DNA from: Planctomycetota bacterium
GTDB lineage: Bacteria > Planctomycetota > UBA8742 > UBA2392
Length of the DNA: 50,577 nucleotides
Direction: 5' to 3'
Assembly: GCA_019912315.1 (NCBI GenBank)
Contig: JAIOJA010000048.1
Span: forward strand, 1 to 50,577
Shown here: positions 18,951-27,734 of the stretch, in pieces
How positions within the stretch are numbered: position 1 is the stretch's first letter
Layout: each line of letters opens with the position of its first letter
Program-made: the position numbers and the translations under genes
The notes under the pieces: generated by a model
What the model was told of the DNA's origin: nothing
The model's input: only the letters and a program-made list of their open reading frames with translations
The model's database searches: none

Positions 18951-19628
18951 ATGCTCTTCACCAAGGCCAGAGTTCATATCGACGACGCCACCCGCGAGTG
19001 GATCGATGAGCAATGGCCCTGGCTGGTCGAGAAGCTGAACATGGGCGACCTCAGCGAGCACCTGATCATCGAGCCCACAGACGAGTTTTTCCCGCACAAG
19101 TGGGAGCCCTCGCGCGAGGCCATCGAGAACCTGTTCGCTACCGTCGTCGAGTACGCCGAAGTGGACCCCGCGCGTGTGGAGCTCGGGCTGCTTGAGCCTC
19201 AAGACGAAATGCCGGCCGCGCTGATCAAACAGGACGACAAGTACCTGCTGCCACTGGAAATCTCCGAGCTCGGCGACCCGGCCGTCACAATCGCGATTCT
19301 GGCGCGCAAGCTGGCCCTGCTGCGCCTGACCGAGGCCGGGCTCGACATGGAACGCGACGACCTGCCGCTATTGATGGACCTAGCCTGCGTAGTGATGGGG
19401 CTCGGCATTTTCAACGCCAACGCCGCCGTGCCCCAGGTGCCGCGCTGAGGTGTCGCCAAGTGCGGGCAGTCTGCCCAAGCGCGCGGCTTCATGAACTGGC
19501 CAATGTACGGCTACGCCTTCGCAAAGTACGCGAAAGCCCGCGGCGAGGACAAGCCCAGCTGGATCCGCCACCTGCGCGAAGACATCAAAATTTTCACCCG
19601 CGAAGCAATCAAGTGGATGAAAAAGTAG
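18951..19628 (+). pseudogene. Conserved hypothetical protein interrupted by an in-frame TGA
   Basis: From ATG 18951 the frame encodes 165 residues and then a TGA at 19446-19448. The same frame stays open for 59 more codons to a TAG at 19626. The post-TGA part (MNWPMYGYAFAKYAKARGEDKPSW and beyond) looks like the conserved end of this protein family, with Gly-Tyr-Ala and Arg-Gly-Glu then Pro-x-Trp. So the protein appears to have been one unit of 225 codons. TGA may replace a TGG (Trp) codon by one base change, or reflect an assembly error, or be read through. The first part includes a DLPLLMDL and GLGIFNAN segment. Function is unknown. The final TAG is part of element B. Confidence 0.65.
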
Positions 19629-19708
19629 AGCCCCGTCCGAAAGGACGGGGACGACGCGAAGCGTCGAATGTCGCTACGGCGACTCCCCGGCGTTTCCGCC
19701 GGGGCTCT
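19627..19708. repeat. Four-hairpin element B (between the TGA-interrupted gene and rph)
   Basis: The outer arms AGAGCC (19627-19632) and GGCTCT (19703-19708) enclose: hairpin 1 CCGTCC-GAAA-GGACGG, a short second-tier stem GGA/TCC, hairpin 2 GACGC-GAA-GCGTC, hairpin 3 GTCGC-TACG-GCGAC, and hairpin 4 CCGGCG-TTTC-CGCCGG. Almost every base is paired. Both ends read TAGAGCC outward, and these TAGs are the stop codons of the two convergent genes. Confidence 0.8.
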
Positions 19709-20441
19709 ATGCCAGCAACTCCGTCTGCATCAGCGTCAGCGCCGCGATGCCGCGGGCTGCCAGGTCGATCAAATCGTTCAACTGCTCGCGGGGGAATGCC
19801 CGCTCCTCGGCTGTGCCTTGCAGCTCAATGAAATGGCCCTTACCGGTCATGACGACATTCATGTCCGTCGCAGCCGCGAAGTCTTCCTGATAATCCAGGT
19901 CGAGCACCGTTTCGTCGTTGACGATGCCCACGCTGACGGCCGCGACGCTGTCGATCAGGGGCCAGTACTTCAGCTTGCCGTCTTCCTTCATCTTGAGAAG
20001 GCAGTCCCACAGCGCCACGTAGGCGCCGGTGATGCTGGCCGTGCGGGTGCCGCCGTCGGCCTGGATGACGTCGCAATCGAGCCAGATGGTGCGCTCGCCG
20101 ACCTGCTTGAGGTCGATGATCGCGCGCAGCGAGCGCCCGATCAGGCGTTGGATTTCGACGCTGCGCCCGTCGGTCTTGCCCCGGTCGCGGGATTTGCGCG
20201 TGTTGGTGCTGCTGGGAAGCATACCGTACTCGGCCGTGAGCCAGCCTTCGCGCTCGGATTCAGGCTTGCCCATGTTGCCGCCACGCTTCCAGTGTGGCAC
20301 GGAGTCCTCGTACATGGCCGTGCAAAGCACGCGGGTCTGGCCGAACTCGACCAGCACGCTGCCCTGCGCATTGTTGGTGAAGCCGCGCGTGAATTTGATT
20401 TCGCGAAGCTGATCCGCCGCCCGTCCGTCGTGTCTGGCCAT
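19707..20441 (-). CDS. rph: Ribonuclease PH
   Basis: The protein has 244 residues. It is a phosphate-dependent 3'-to-5' exonuclease that trims tRNA precursors, and active as a hexameric ring. Recognised segments are [40 protein letters not shown] with the following RSRDRG-like region, [28 protein letters not shown] and [20 protein letters not shown]. The start at 20441 (MARHDGR) gives the usual family length; the open frame upstream codes for nothing family-like. The stop is the edge of element B. Confidence 0.95.
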   Translation of the reverse strand: MARHDGRAADQLREIKFTRGFTNNAQGSVLVEFGQTRVLCTAMYEDSVPHWKRGGNMGKPESEREGWLTAEYGMLPSSTNTRKSRDRGKTDGRSVEIQRLIGRSLRAIIDLKQVGERTIWLDCDVIQADGGTRTASITGAYVALWDCLLKMKEDGKLKYWPLIDSVAAVSVGIVNDETVLDLDYQEDFAAATDMNVVMTGKGHFIELQGTAEERAFPREQLNDLIDLAARGIAALTLMQTELLA

Positions 20442-20667
20442 GGATTCACTCTCGTGTCTGGTGCTCTGTTTCGATCGGATCTTCGCGAGGGTTGCCCCAA
20501 GTTGGTTCAGCACCTGGGCAGCGATGCCGCGCGTGCTCAAGTGCGCTGCGTGATTCCTCTGTGAACTGTTTGAACAAGAGCGCTCCTCGGCACGGCCTCG
20601 CGGCACCGGCGTCACAGTTGCGGCTCCACTGTAAGTCAACGGCGACGAAGTGTACTACACTGCTTGC

Positions 20668-21213
20668 ATGAAAAGAAAGAAGCCGCCGCAGGACCACACC
20701 AGTGACGCGCCGCGCATCGCCCGCGTGAGCTGTGAAGTCATCGGGCATATACGTTCTCCGTATCACGAGCGCTTCGGTGCCCCGCGCCAACCCACAGTCA
20801 CAGAGCAGGTACTGGAAGATCGCGCCCTCGACGCGACCATCGAGCTGCTGCCGATGCGCAACTTTGAGCAGGCGCTGACTGACCTGGCGGGCTTTGATTA
20901 CATCTGGGTCGTGGCCTGGCTGCACTTGAACGAGCACTGGAAGCCGACAGTGATTCCGCCGCGCGGGGCGAAAGTAAGGCGCGGGTTGTTCGCCACGCGC
21001 TCGCCCCATCGCCCGAACCCGATCGGGCTGTCCGCCCTGCGCCTGATCAAAGTAGAAGGAAGGGTCCTTCACGTGCGCGGCATTGACCTGCTAGACCTCA
21101 CCCCCGTACTGGACATCAAGCCGTACATCCCTTACGCGGACGCGTTCCCGGACGCCAAAGCCGGCTGGCTGGACGAAACAGGCAACCCGACCGGGCCCGA
21201 CCGTTACGAATGA
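20668..21213 (+). CDS. trmO: tRNA (N6-threonylcarbamoyl-A37)-methyltransferase
   Basis: The protein has 181 residues and belongs to the TsaA/TrmO (UPF0066) family, which adds an N6-methyl group from SAM to t6A37 of certain tRNAs. Signature segments are IGHIRSPY at the N-terminus, FEQALTDLAGFDYIWVVAWLH, LFATRSPHRPNPIGLSALRL (the SAM-binding core) and DLLDLTPVLDIKPYIPYAD. ATG 20668 is preferred; an in-frame GTG lies at 20650. Its TGA directly abuts the stop codon of the convergent esterase gene, leaving no intergenic base. Confidence 0.93.
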   Translation: MKRKKPPQDHTSDAPRIARVSCEVIGHIRSPYHERFGAPRQPTVTEQVLEDRALDATIELLPMRNFEQALTDLAGFDYIWVVAWLHLNEHWKPTVIPPRGAKVRRGLFATRSPHRPNPIGLSALRLIKVEGRVLHVRGIDLLDLTPVLDIKPYIPYADAFPDAKAGWLDETGNPTGPDRYE

Positions 21214-21945
21214 CTACTCCAGCACGCCTTCCAGCAGCGCGATAGCACGCTCGACGCCGGCCGGTGGAATTGTGTGCGGCCCATCAAACGGGATGAACTC
21301 GACTTCCGCGCCTGTTTCCGTCAGCACGTCGCGCAGATCCTCGGCCCAGGCGAAACTCAGCAATGAGTCCTGTCGCCCGTGGGATTGCAGGACCTTCATA
21401 CCGGCATGAACCTTGCCGCGTTCGCGCCACTCCTTTTCGTTCAGCAGGGTACCGGACCACGCGACCAGCGCACCCGGGTTTTCGTCAAGCTGGAAGGCGA
21501 CATCGATGGTGATCATGCTGCCCTGGCTGAAGCCGCCGAGCGCGATGCGCGAATTGGGCAGCCCGGTCTGCTCTTTCACTTCCTCGACCAGTTTCATCAC
21601 TTTCTTGCGCGCCTCAAGCATCCCCTCCGGGCGGTCGTCACGCGCACGCTCACGGAAGCCACCCTCGGCCATTGCCTGATTCAAGGCTTCGATGTCGATT
21701 TCCCACCACGCGCGCGAGCCCCACATGCCCATACTTGACAGGTCAAGTGGCCCCTCCGGAAAGTAGAAGCGCGCCGCGCCCGCCAGCTTTGACGATGCCT
21801 GAAGCATCATCTGGCCAAGCGGTATCAGGTCCGTGCCGGGCGCGCCGAAGCCGTGGCACAGGATTACCGCCAGCGCCGGCTCGCCGTCCAGGGCGTCCAC
21901 TACACGGGTGGTCAGCCCGCCCATTTCTGTCGTCGTGAGTTTCAT
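21214..21945 (-). CDS. Alpha/beta-hydrolase, phospholipase/carboxylesterase family
   Basis: The protein has 243 residues, of the small LysoPLA/carboxylesterase type. It has the oxyanion-hole HGFGAPGTDL, the nucleophile elbow GGFSQGSM with catalytic Ser, an Asp in SHGRQDSLL and a His in FDGPHTIPP. The catalytic triad is complete. No signal peptide is seen, so it is cytoplasmic and probably acts on short acyl esters or lysophospholipids. The stop is immediately adjacent to that of trmO on the other strand. Confidence 0.9.
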   Translation of the reverse strand: MKLTTTEMGGLTTRVVDALDGEPALAVILCHGFGAPGTDLIPLGQMMLQASSKLAGAARFYFPEGPLDLSSMGMWGSRAWWEIDIEALNQAMAEGGFRERARDDRPEGMLEARKKVMKLVEEVKEQTGLPNSRIALGGFSQGSMITIDVAFQLDENPGALVAWSGTLLNEKEWRERGKVHAGMKVLQSHGRQDSLLSFAWAEDLRDVLTETGAEVEFIPFDGPHTIPPAGVERAIALLEGVLE

Positions 21946-22069
21946 GGCCCTCCCGCCTGTGACGCGCCTGGTTGCCGGCCCGCGAATTCCCGTTTTCGAT
22001 TTGCGGCGAACTTACACAAGGGGCGCGCTATTTCAGTGCGGTAAATTTATGCTGCGGCGGGAGACGAAC

Positions 22070-22294
22070 ATGGCAAGTGACGAAGTGAATGCGCTGAAAG
22101 ACATCGCCGGCAAGATCGACGACCTGGGCGACGTCGGGCGCGAAATCGACAATCTCAAACGTGCCGTCGAAGCGCTGACCAGCGAGTTGAAGGAAGTCCG
22201 CAAGTTCGCCGAAATCAAGGACGTCATCGGCGACACCAACGACAACCTCGCCAAGATCGTCGATGAACTTCGCAAACTGCGCGAAAAGGAATAG
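22070..22294 (+). CDS. Small coiled-coil protein
   Basis: The protein has 74 residues, very rich in Asp, Glu, Lys and Leu, with a clear heptad pattern from about residue 5 to the end (EVNALKDIAGKIDDLGDVG, then LKRAVEALTSELKEV). GGGAG lies 6 nt before ATG 22070; an in-frame ATG at 22050 would add seven residues. No membrane segment and no recognised family. It ends 2 bp before the nuoI stop on the opposite strand. Codon use looks normal and it is likely real, but small. Confidence 0.65.
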   Translation: MASDEVNALKDIAGKIDDLGDVGREIDNLKRAVEALTSELKEVRKFAEIKDVIGDTNDNLAKIVDELRKLREKE

Positions 22295-22296
22295 AG

Positions 22297-23004
22297 CTAC
22301 GCGCCGTCCTGACGGACGCCCTGGCGGAACGGCTGAAGGCCGTGGGTAACATCCGGGCCGCAGCCGTCCGGGCTTAGCGGGAAGCGGCCGTCTTTGTCCT
22401 TGCCGCTGCGGGCGAGCCCCAGGCTTTCCATGAACTCGTCGTTGTTCTTGAGCAGCCTGTTTTTGTCGAAAATGAAGTCGCCGCGCTTGGTGCCGACCTG
22501 GTTGTAGGTCGTGGTCATGGCGATGGCGTCCTTCGGGCAGGCCTCGACGCACATGCCGCAGTAGATGCACTTCAGCATGTCGATTTCGAACACCTCGGGC
22601 GCCTTGAAGCGCTGCGCGCCGAACTGGTCAACATCGGTTTCGTCGCCGACGATGGTGATGCACTCAGCCGGGCAGACGGTGCTGCACATGTAGCAGGCGA
22701 CGCACTTGATGTTGTCTTTTTCATCGACCTTCAGGTAATGCTCGCCGCGATAGCCGACGGCCGGCACGTGGCGCTGGTTGTCTTCGGACTTGGTGCCGAC
22801 GTAGTCGATCGTGGTGCTGGGACGGAACATCATTTTGAATGTGTTCACGAGCCCTTTGAAAATTTCGATCAGGTAGATGCGCTCCCAGAAATTGAGCTTG
22901 CGCTCCGCTTCGTTGCGCTTGGTGTTGGAAACGCGATTGGCCTGCTCGCCACCCATCAGGGCGCGAACATCGGTAGTTTCAGCAGCAGTCTCAGGCGCAC
23001 TCAC
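22297..23004 (-). CDS. nuoI: NADH-quinone oxidoreductase subunit I-like ferredoxin protein
   Basis: The protein has 235 residues. Two 4Fe-4S motifs, CVACYMCSTVCP and CIYCGMCVEACP, are separated by the usual stretch (RFKAPEVFEIDMLK) and followed by YNQVGTKRGDFIFDKNRLL. This matches NuoI of complex I, which carries clusters N6a/N6b in the peripheral arm on the cytoplasmic side. No other nuo gene is in the window, so it is dispersed or belongs to an operon elsewhere. The chosen start is GTG 23004 with GAGG about 9 nt upstream; GTG 23052 is an alternative. Confidence 0.9.
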   Translation of the reverse strand: MSAPETAAETTDVRALMGGEQANRVSNTKRNEAERKLNFWERIYLIEIFKGLVNTFKMMFRPSTTIDYVGTKSEDNQRHVPAVGYRGEHYLKVDEKDNIKCVACYMCSTVCPAECITIVGDETDVDQFGAQRFKAPEVFEIDMLKCIYCGMCVEACPKDAIAMTTTYNQVGTKRGDFIFDKNRLLKNNDEFMESLGLARSGKDKDGRFPLSPDGCGPDVTHGLQPFRQGVRQDGA

Positions 23005-23176
23005 GGAAGCATCCTCATCTACACGCCCGCGATGATAGTAAAGCCCGCCCACATGTCATGGGGGTTCGGGGAGCGGCATAAATCCACCTGAACCCACACG
23101 CGAACAAGACTGTGACGTTCGCTACGTGGTCAAGGACGACAGCCGCGAAGTCCTCCGGGCCGGGCCTCTGAGCGCT

Positions 23177-24442
23177 TCAGCCAATGCGGCGGATTTCCAG
23201 GTCGGGGCGGTCGGTCTTCAGGCGCTCGGCTGCTCTGAACAGGGCGCGCCCCGATTCGTAGTAGCTGAGCTCTTTCAGGGCCGTCGCGGCCTTGATGGCT
23301 CCCTCGAAAGCGGCCTCTGACAGACCGTCAGCGTGGATATCCAGCGATTCCAGCCCGGTGCAGCTTTCCAGGACGCTTTTGAAAGAGTCGTCGCTGATCT
23401 TCCCGCAACGAAAGGTGAGCTGCCTGAGTTTCTCCGGCACCGCCAAGGCCAGCACGACATCCATATCCAGGTCGTACCTATGGGAGATTCCCAGGCTGGT
23501 CAGGTTTTCAAAGCCACCCAACAGGTCCTTCAGTAACTCAAGTGTCAGTGCCTGGCTGAAATCTGACTCGATGCCGAGGTGCGCCAGGTCCTTGAGGTTG
23601 TGCAGCTCTTTCAGTTCCTTCGCCGTAAACGAGTTTTGACTGTTAGTCGGCGCAAGTTCGAGGCGCTCCAGTCCCTTCAGCTCGCCGATGGCCTCGAAGG
23701 CTGTTGCGTTCCATTCCTTCAGAATACGTCCTTCCAAGCGCAGCGACTTGAGGGACTTCGCCTTCTTCAGTTCCTCAAGCGCTTCGGCCGGAAGCACGCC
23801 GTCGCACAGGGTCAGCACTTCAAGCTTCTTGCATTTGTCGATGCCCTTGAGTGGGTCCTTTCCCGGGGCGCGAACGGTTAACTTCAGCGTGACGAGTCCC
23901 GGGATTTTCGTAAGGTTCTTGATCAGGTCAGACGAGAGGTTGACCGTTACTTCGAGCTCCTGCAGCGCCGGGTGCTTGCTGAAGTCTTCGAGGTCCTTCG
24001 CGTCCAGCGGGGTGCTGTGCCCGGTGAGCTTGAGAACTTTCAACTGCTTCAGCGCCGCAAGGGAAGAAACACCAACCCCGCTGTAGTTGGACTGGATCAC
24101 GATGGTAAGGGATTCCAGAGATGGATAGCTGCTTATCAGCTTGAGGCTGCTGTCGGTGATCCAGGCGTTCGCGCTCGACCACAGGCTGAAGTGAAGAACT
24201 TTCAGCGACTCGCGTTTTTTCAGCTCCAGCAGCACCGCATCGTCGAGCTTCGAGAGGCTGTATACGGCCGTGACGTCTTCAGGCAGAGCCTGGGCGTCAG
24301 CAATGCTGCGAATGATCGTTGCGCCAATGGCGGCAGATTCCTCCGCCTCTACCGCGGCGCGGTCGGCATCCGGGTCACCCATTTGAGCGCGTGCCGGCGA
24401 AGCAAACACGGCGAACAGCATGATCAGCGTCAGGTATCTCAT
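23177..24442 (-). CDS. Secreted leucine-rich repeat protein
   Basis: The protein has 421 residues. A signal peptide of about 19 residues (MRYLTLIMLFAVFASPARA) precedes an acidic linker and then about ten irregular leucine-rich repeats with the LxxLxL spacing (for example LKQLKVLKLTGHS, LKSLRLEGRIL, LKGLERLELAPTNS). There is no membrane anchor and no lipobox. LRR folds bind proteins, so it is probably a periplasmic or surface binding protein; partners are unknown. Confidence 0.85.
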   Translation of the reverse strand: MRYLTLIMLFAVFASPARAQMGDPDADRAAVEAEESAAIGATIIRSIADAQALPEDVTAVYSLSKLDDAVLLELKKRESLKVLHFSLWSSANAWITDSSLKLISSYPSLESLTIVIQSNYSGVGVSSLAALKQLKVLKLTGHSTPLDAKDLEDFSKHPALQELEVTVNLSSDLIKNLTKIPGLVTLKLTVRAPGKDPLKGIDKCKKLEVLTLCDGVLPAEALEELKKAKSLKSLRLEGRILKEWNATAFEAIGELKGLERLELAPTNSQNSFTAKELKELHNLKDLAHLGIESDFSQALTLELLKDLLGGFENLTSLGISHRYDLDMDVVLALAVPEKLRQLTFRCGKISDDSFKSVLESCTGLESLDIHADGLSEAAFEGAIKAATALKELSYYESGRALFRAAERLKTDRPDLEIRRIG

Positions 24443-24535
24443 GGGGACAGATTATCGCGGATGCGCGTCTGACGCACTTGCCACCTGTGAAGCCGTGTAC
24501 CGAATCTGCAACAGAGGATTGTGGTCGCGCGTTTT

Positions 24536-26176
24536 TTAACCCATGCCGCCGGTGGACATTTGCAGCAGCGGAATGATGACGGCCGCGACGATGCCGCCTA
24601 CGACTACGGCCATGAGCACGATCATGATCGGCTCGATCAACCCCGTCATGCGCTGGATGCTGATGTCGATTTCTTCATTGTACGAGACGGCAATGCGCTC
24701 AAGCAGTTGCTCCAGCTCGCCGGTTTGCTCGCCCACGGCCACCATGTAGCCGACCACCGGCGGAAAAATGCCGCTCTTCTTGATCGGCGTGCTGATGTCC
24801 GTGCCTTCCACAATGCTGTCGTGAATCCCCTCAATCACTTCCTGCATGGCGCGGTTGCCAACAATCTTCTTGACAATGCGCAGCGCCTCAAGGGCCGGCA
24901 TACCCGAGCGCAACAACACCGCGAACGTGATGGCGAAGCGCGACACGGCCGTCTTGCGCAGCAGGTCGCCGAACAGCGGGACCTTCAATTTGAAGCGGTC
25001 AAACTTGATGCGGAACTTGTCCTGCTGCAAGGCGCCCTGAAAGAAGAACATGCCGATCAACGGGCCCTTGATCAGGATTTCCCAGTAAGTGGACATGAAG
25101 GTGCTGATCAGGATCAAAATCTGCGTCGGCAGGGGCAGGGGCACGTTCTGCGCGATTAGAATTTCCGTGATGTTCGGCACCACGAAAGTCATCAGCAGGA
25201 TCACGACCAGCGTGCCCACCGACAGCATGATCGCCGGGTACATCATGGCGTTGATGACTTTGTTCCGGATGCGGTTCTGGTTGCTCAGGTACTCCGCGAT
25301 GCGCGACAGCACGTCGTCAAGCTGGCCCGAGGCCTGGCCCGCCCGCACCATGTTCACGTACAGCGAGTTGAAATAGCCGGGGCAGGTTTCGAGGGCATTG
25401 GCGAAGTCCGTGCCCTGGGTCACTTGCTCGCGCAGATGCCGCAGGGTCTTCTGCATACCCTGGCTTTCCGCCTGCTCAATACACGCGGCAAGCCCCTGGG
25501 CCAGCGGGATGCCCGAATGCAGCAGCACGGCAAGCTGCCGGGTAAACGCGCTGACTTCGCTGAGACTCTGTACCTTGTCGTTGCCTTCGCTGGCGCCCGT
25601 GTCTTTCATGCGGGCCATGGAAAGAATGCACATCGCGCCCAGGCTGCCGTAAACCAGCGCGAACAGACCCATCAGGTAGTCGTTTTCGCTGACCAGGGCC
25701 ATCATGGGCCCGATCCCCTCCAGGGCCGCGAACATGGCGGTCACAATCAGTGCCCAACTGCGCCCTTTCAGGATCACATAGCCGAACATACCGGTCGCGA
25801 TCGCCGATATAATGCGTACGGCAACGTCAACGGCAGTCATAACGCCTTCAGCGGCCTCGCCCTCGACCAGCCCTTCCGGCTGGTTGCGCCAGTCAAGCAC
25901 AAGTTGCAGCAGCATCACGCCGGCGGCGATAATCGCGAGGGTACCCGTGTATTGCACGATCTTGGGCAGCTCGGACGACACCACGACCTTCTTGCGGCCT
26001 AGCTCGTCCTTTACGACTTCGCGCTTGGTGGTGCTGCCTCGGACTTCGGCGATTTCCGTGACGTAGATTTTCTGGTTACGCAGCTTCTCACGGGCGTCCC
26101 GGGCCGTGTCGGCGTCGATGACCCCGTTGGCGGATTTGCCCTTGGCGTTGAGCGCTTTGTATTCAAAGACCGGCAT
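24536..26176 (-). CDS. GspF/PilC-type inner membrane protein with extra membrane insertion
   Basis: The protein has 546 residues, against about 400 in the family. Residues 1-45 (MPVFEYKALNAKGKS, LRNQKIYVTEI) and from about 205 on (SEVSAFTRQLAVLLHSGIPLAQGL, then a second T2SF domain with FAVLLRSGMPALEAL and MVAVGEQTGELEQLL) are typical. Such proteins form the inner-membrane platform of type IV pili or type II secretion. Between them, residues about 50-200 hold an insertion with four predicted membrane helices (about 77-96, 113-136, 140-160, 168-188) not seen in standard GspF or PilC. It is divergent from pilT, which suggests a pilus system. Confidence 0.9.
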   Translation of the reverse strand: MPVFEYKALNAKGKSANGVIDADTARDAREKLRNQKIYVTEIAEVRGSTTKREVVKDELGRKKVVVSSELPKIVQYTGTLAIIAAGVMLLQLVLDWRNQPEGLVEGEAAEGVMTAVDVAVRIISAIATGMFGYVILKGRSWALIVTAMFAALEGIGPMMALVSENDYLMGLFALVYGSLGAMCILSMARMKDTGASEGNDKVQSLSEVSAFTRQLAVLLHSGIPLAQGLAACIEQAESQGMQKTLRHLREQVTQGTDFANALETCPGYFNSLYVNMVRAGQASGQLDDVLSRIAEYLSNQNRIRNKVINAMMYPAIMLSVGTLVVILLMTFVVPNITEILIAQNVPLPLPTQILILISTFMSTYWEILIKGPLIGMFFFQGALQQDKFRIKFDRFKLKVPLFGDLLRKTAVSRFAITFAVLLRSGMPALEALRIVKKIVGNRAMQEVIEGIHDSIVEGTDISTPIKKSGIFPPVVGYMVAVGEQTGELEQLLERIAVSYNEEIDISIQRMTGLIEPIMIVLMAVVVGGIVAAVIIPLLQMSTGGMG

Positions 26177-26403
26177 GAACTCGCTTCACGTTACAGATTT
26201 CGGGGCGCCCGGACAAACGTAGCCATCCCCCACTCCCAGCTCGAGATGCTTGAAACGCACATCCTGTCCGCCGGTTGAAAGGATTCTGCCGGGCGGTGCA
26301 GGATTGTGGTCCCACGGGTTTCCCACTACACTCAAGTTGAAATCAACCGCAAGCGAGAATCGCAACCTACGCCGGCACTGCCGGTTACCGTGAAGGAGCG
26401 TCC

Positions 26404-27645
26404 ATGTCGGGTGCCCATGACAACGCGCAGTATCTTCGTCAGCCCAGCGGCAAGCATCCACAGCAGAACGCTGGCTGGGGCGCCGAAGCTGGCTGGGAGG
26501 AATCATCCGCGCCGCAAACCCACTCGCAGGGCTACGCCGACCAGGGCGGCAACGCCTTCGCCTCCAGCGGGCTGATGAACCAGTTGCTCGAAATCGCGGA
26601 ATCGGAAGACGCATCGGACTTGCACCTCACCGCGGGCGCCCCTCCGGTACTGCGCATCAACGGGCGTCTCGTACCCGTAGAGGCGAAGGTCCTGACACCC
26701 GACGACACCGAGGCCGCACTGCGCCAGATTCTGTCCGACCGCGATATGGACCGGTTCTATGAGCGCAGGGCCATCGACTGCACGCACACGACACCCGACG
26801 GCAAGGGACGCTTCCGCGTCAGCGCCTACGTGCAACGTGGCGCTGTGACTGTCGTCTATCGGCGTATCCCGAGCGACGTGAAGCCCTTCAACAGCCTGGG
26901 ACTACCGGCCGCCTGCGCGAAGCTGCACACCCTGAAGGACGGCATGGTGCTTTGCGTCGGCCCGACGGGCTGCGGCAAGTCCACGACGCTGGCGACGATC
27001 ATCGACCAGATCAACGAGAACTTCAATTTCAACATCATCACGGTGGAAGACCCGATTGAGTTTGTGCACCGTCACAAACGCAGCCTGGTCAACCAGCGCG
27101 AGTTGTACTCGGACGTCAACAGCTTTTCCGAGGCGCTGCACTTCGCACTGCGTGAAGACCCCGACGTCATCATGGTCGGCGAAATGCGCGATATCGAAAC
27201 CATGCGCACGGCCATCACTGCCGCCGAAACGGGGCACCTGGTGTTCAGTACCCTGCACGCGATTGACTGCATCGCGACGATCGACCGCATCTGCGCCATG
27301 TTCCCCACCGAGGAACAGGACTACGTGCGGATGCAGCTTTCCATGGTGCTGCGCGCCGTGATCGCCCAGCGACTGCTGGTGACACGCAATGAGGACAAGC
27401 GGGTCATGTGCGCCGAATACATGGTGGTGACACCGGGCGTTGCGAACATGATTCGCCAGGGCCAGATGGCTTTGATCTACCAGGCCCTCGAAACTGGCGC
27501 GCAGTCCGGCATGATCAGCTTCGACAAGCAGCTTGTGGCGCTGGCGCGCAAGGGCATCATTGATCCGGACCTCGCCGTCCGGCAGGCCCGCCACCAGAAG
27601 GGCGTTGCCGACGCCCTGGGACGCACCGCCACACTGCGCACCTGA
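26404..27645 (+). CDS. pilT: Type IV pilus retraction ATPase PilT
   Basis: The protein has 413 residues. AAGGAG lies 6 nt before ATG 26404. A Gln/Gly/Ser-rich N-terminal extension of about 55 residues precedes a normal PilT: SDLHLTAGAPPVLRINGRLV, Walker A GPTGCGKSTTLA, Asp box EDPIEF, Walker B DVIMVGEMRD and His box AAETGHLVFSTLHA. It hydrolyses ATP as a hexamer to disassemble pilin at the inner membrane. The extension is unusual for PilT. The divergent GspF/PilC-like gene is the likely partner. Confidence 0.94.
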   Translation: MSGAHDNAQYLRQPSGKHPQQNAGWGAEAGWEESSAPQTHSQGYADQGGNAFASSGLMNQLLEIAESEDASDLHLTAGAPPVLRINGRLVPVEAKVLTPDDTEAALRQILSDRDMDRFYERRAIDCTHTTPDGKGRFRVSAYVQRGAVTVVYRRIPSDVKPFNSLGLPAACAKLHTLKDGMVLCVGPTGCGKSTTLATIIDQINENFNFNIITVEDPIEFVHRHKRSLVNQRELYSDVNSFSEALHFALREDPDVIMVGEMRDIETMRTAITAAETGHLVFSTLHAIDCIATIDRICAMFPTEEQDYVRMQLSMVLRAVIAQRLLVTRNEDKRVMCAEYMVVTPGVANMIRQGQMALIYQALETGAQSGMISFDKQLVALARKGIIDPDLAVRQARHQKGVADALGRTATLRT

Positions 27646-27680
27646 TTAGGGGTTGATAGTTGGGGGTTGTTAGTTGATAG
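27646..27680. repeat. TTGATAGTTG-type direct repeats
   Basis: GGGGTTGATAGTTGGGGGTTG followed by TTAGTTGATAG, directly after the pilT stop. Low-complexity direct repeats of a kind scattered in planctomycete-like genomes. Confidence 0.5.
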
Positions 27681-27734
27681 AGGCGCAAACGAATGCAGTT
27701 TGCCACCGACTGTCAATTGCCAGCAGAGTTCGCG

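Noticed and set aside
18951..19628. A genetic code in which TGA means Trp
   Set aside because: TGA ends many clear genes in the window, for example trmO, pilT and aldolase neighbours, so the standard code applies.
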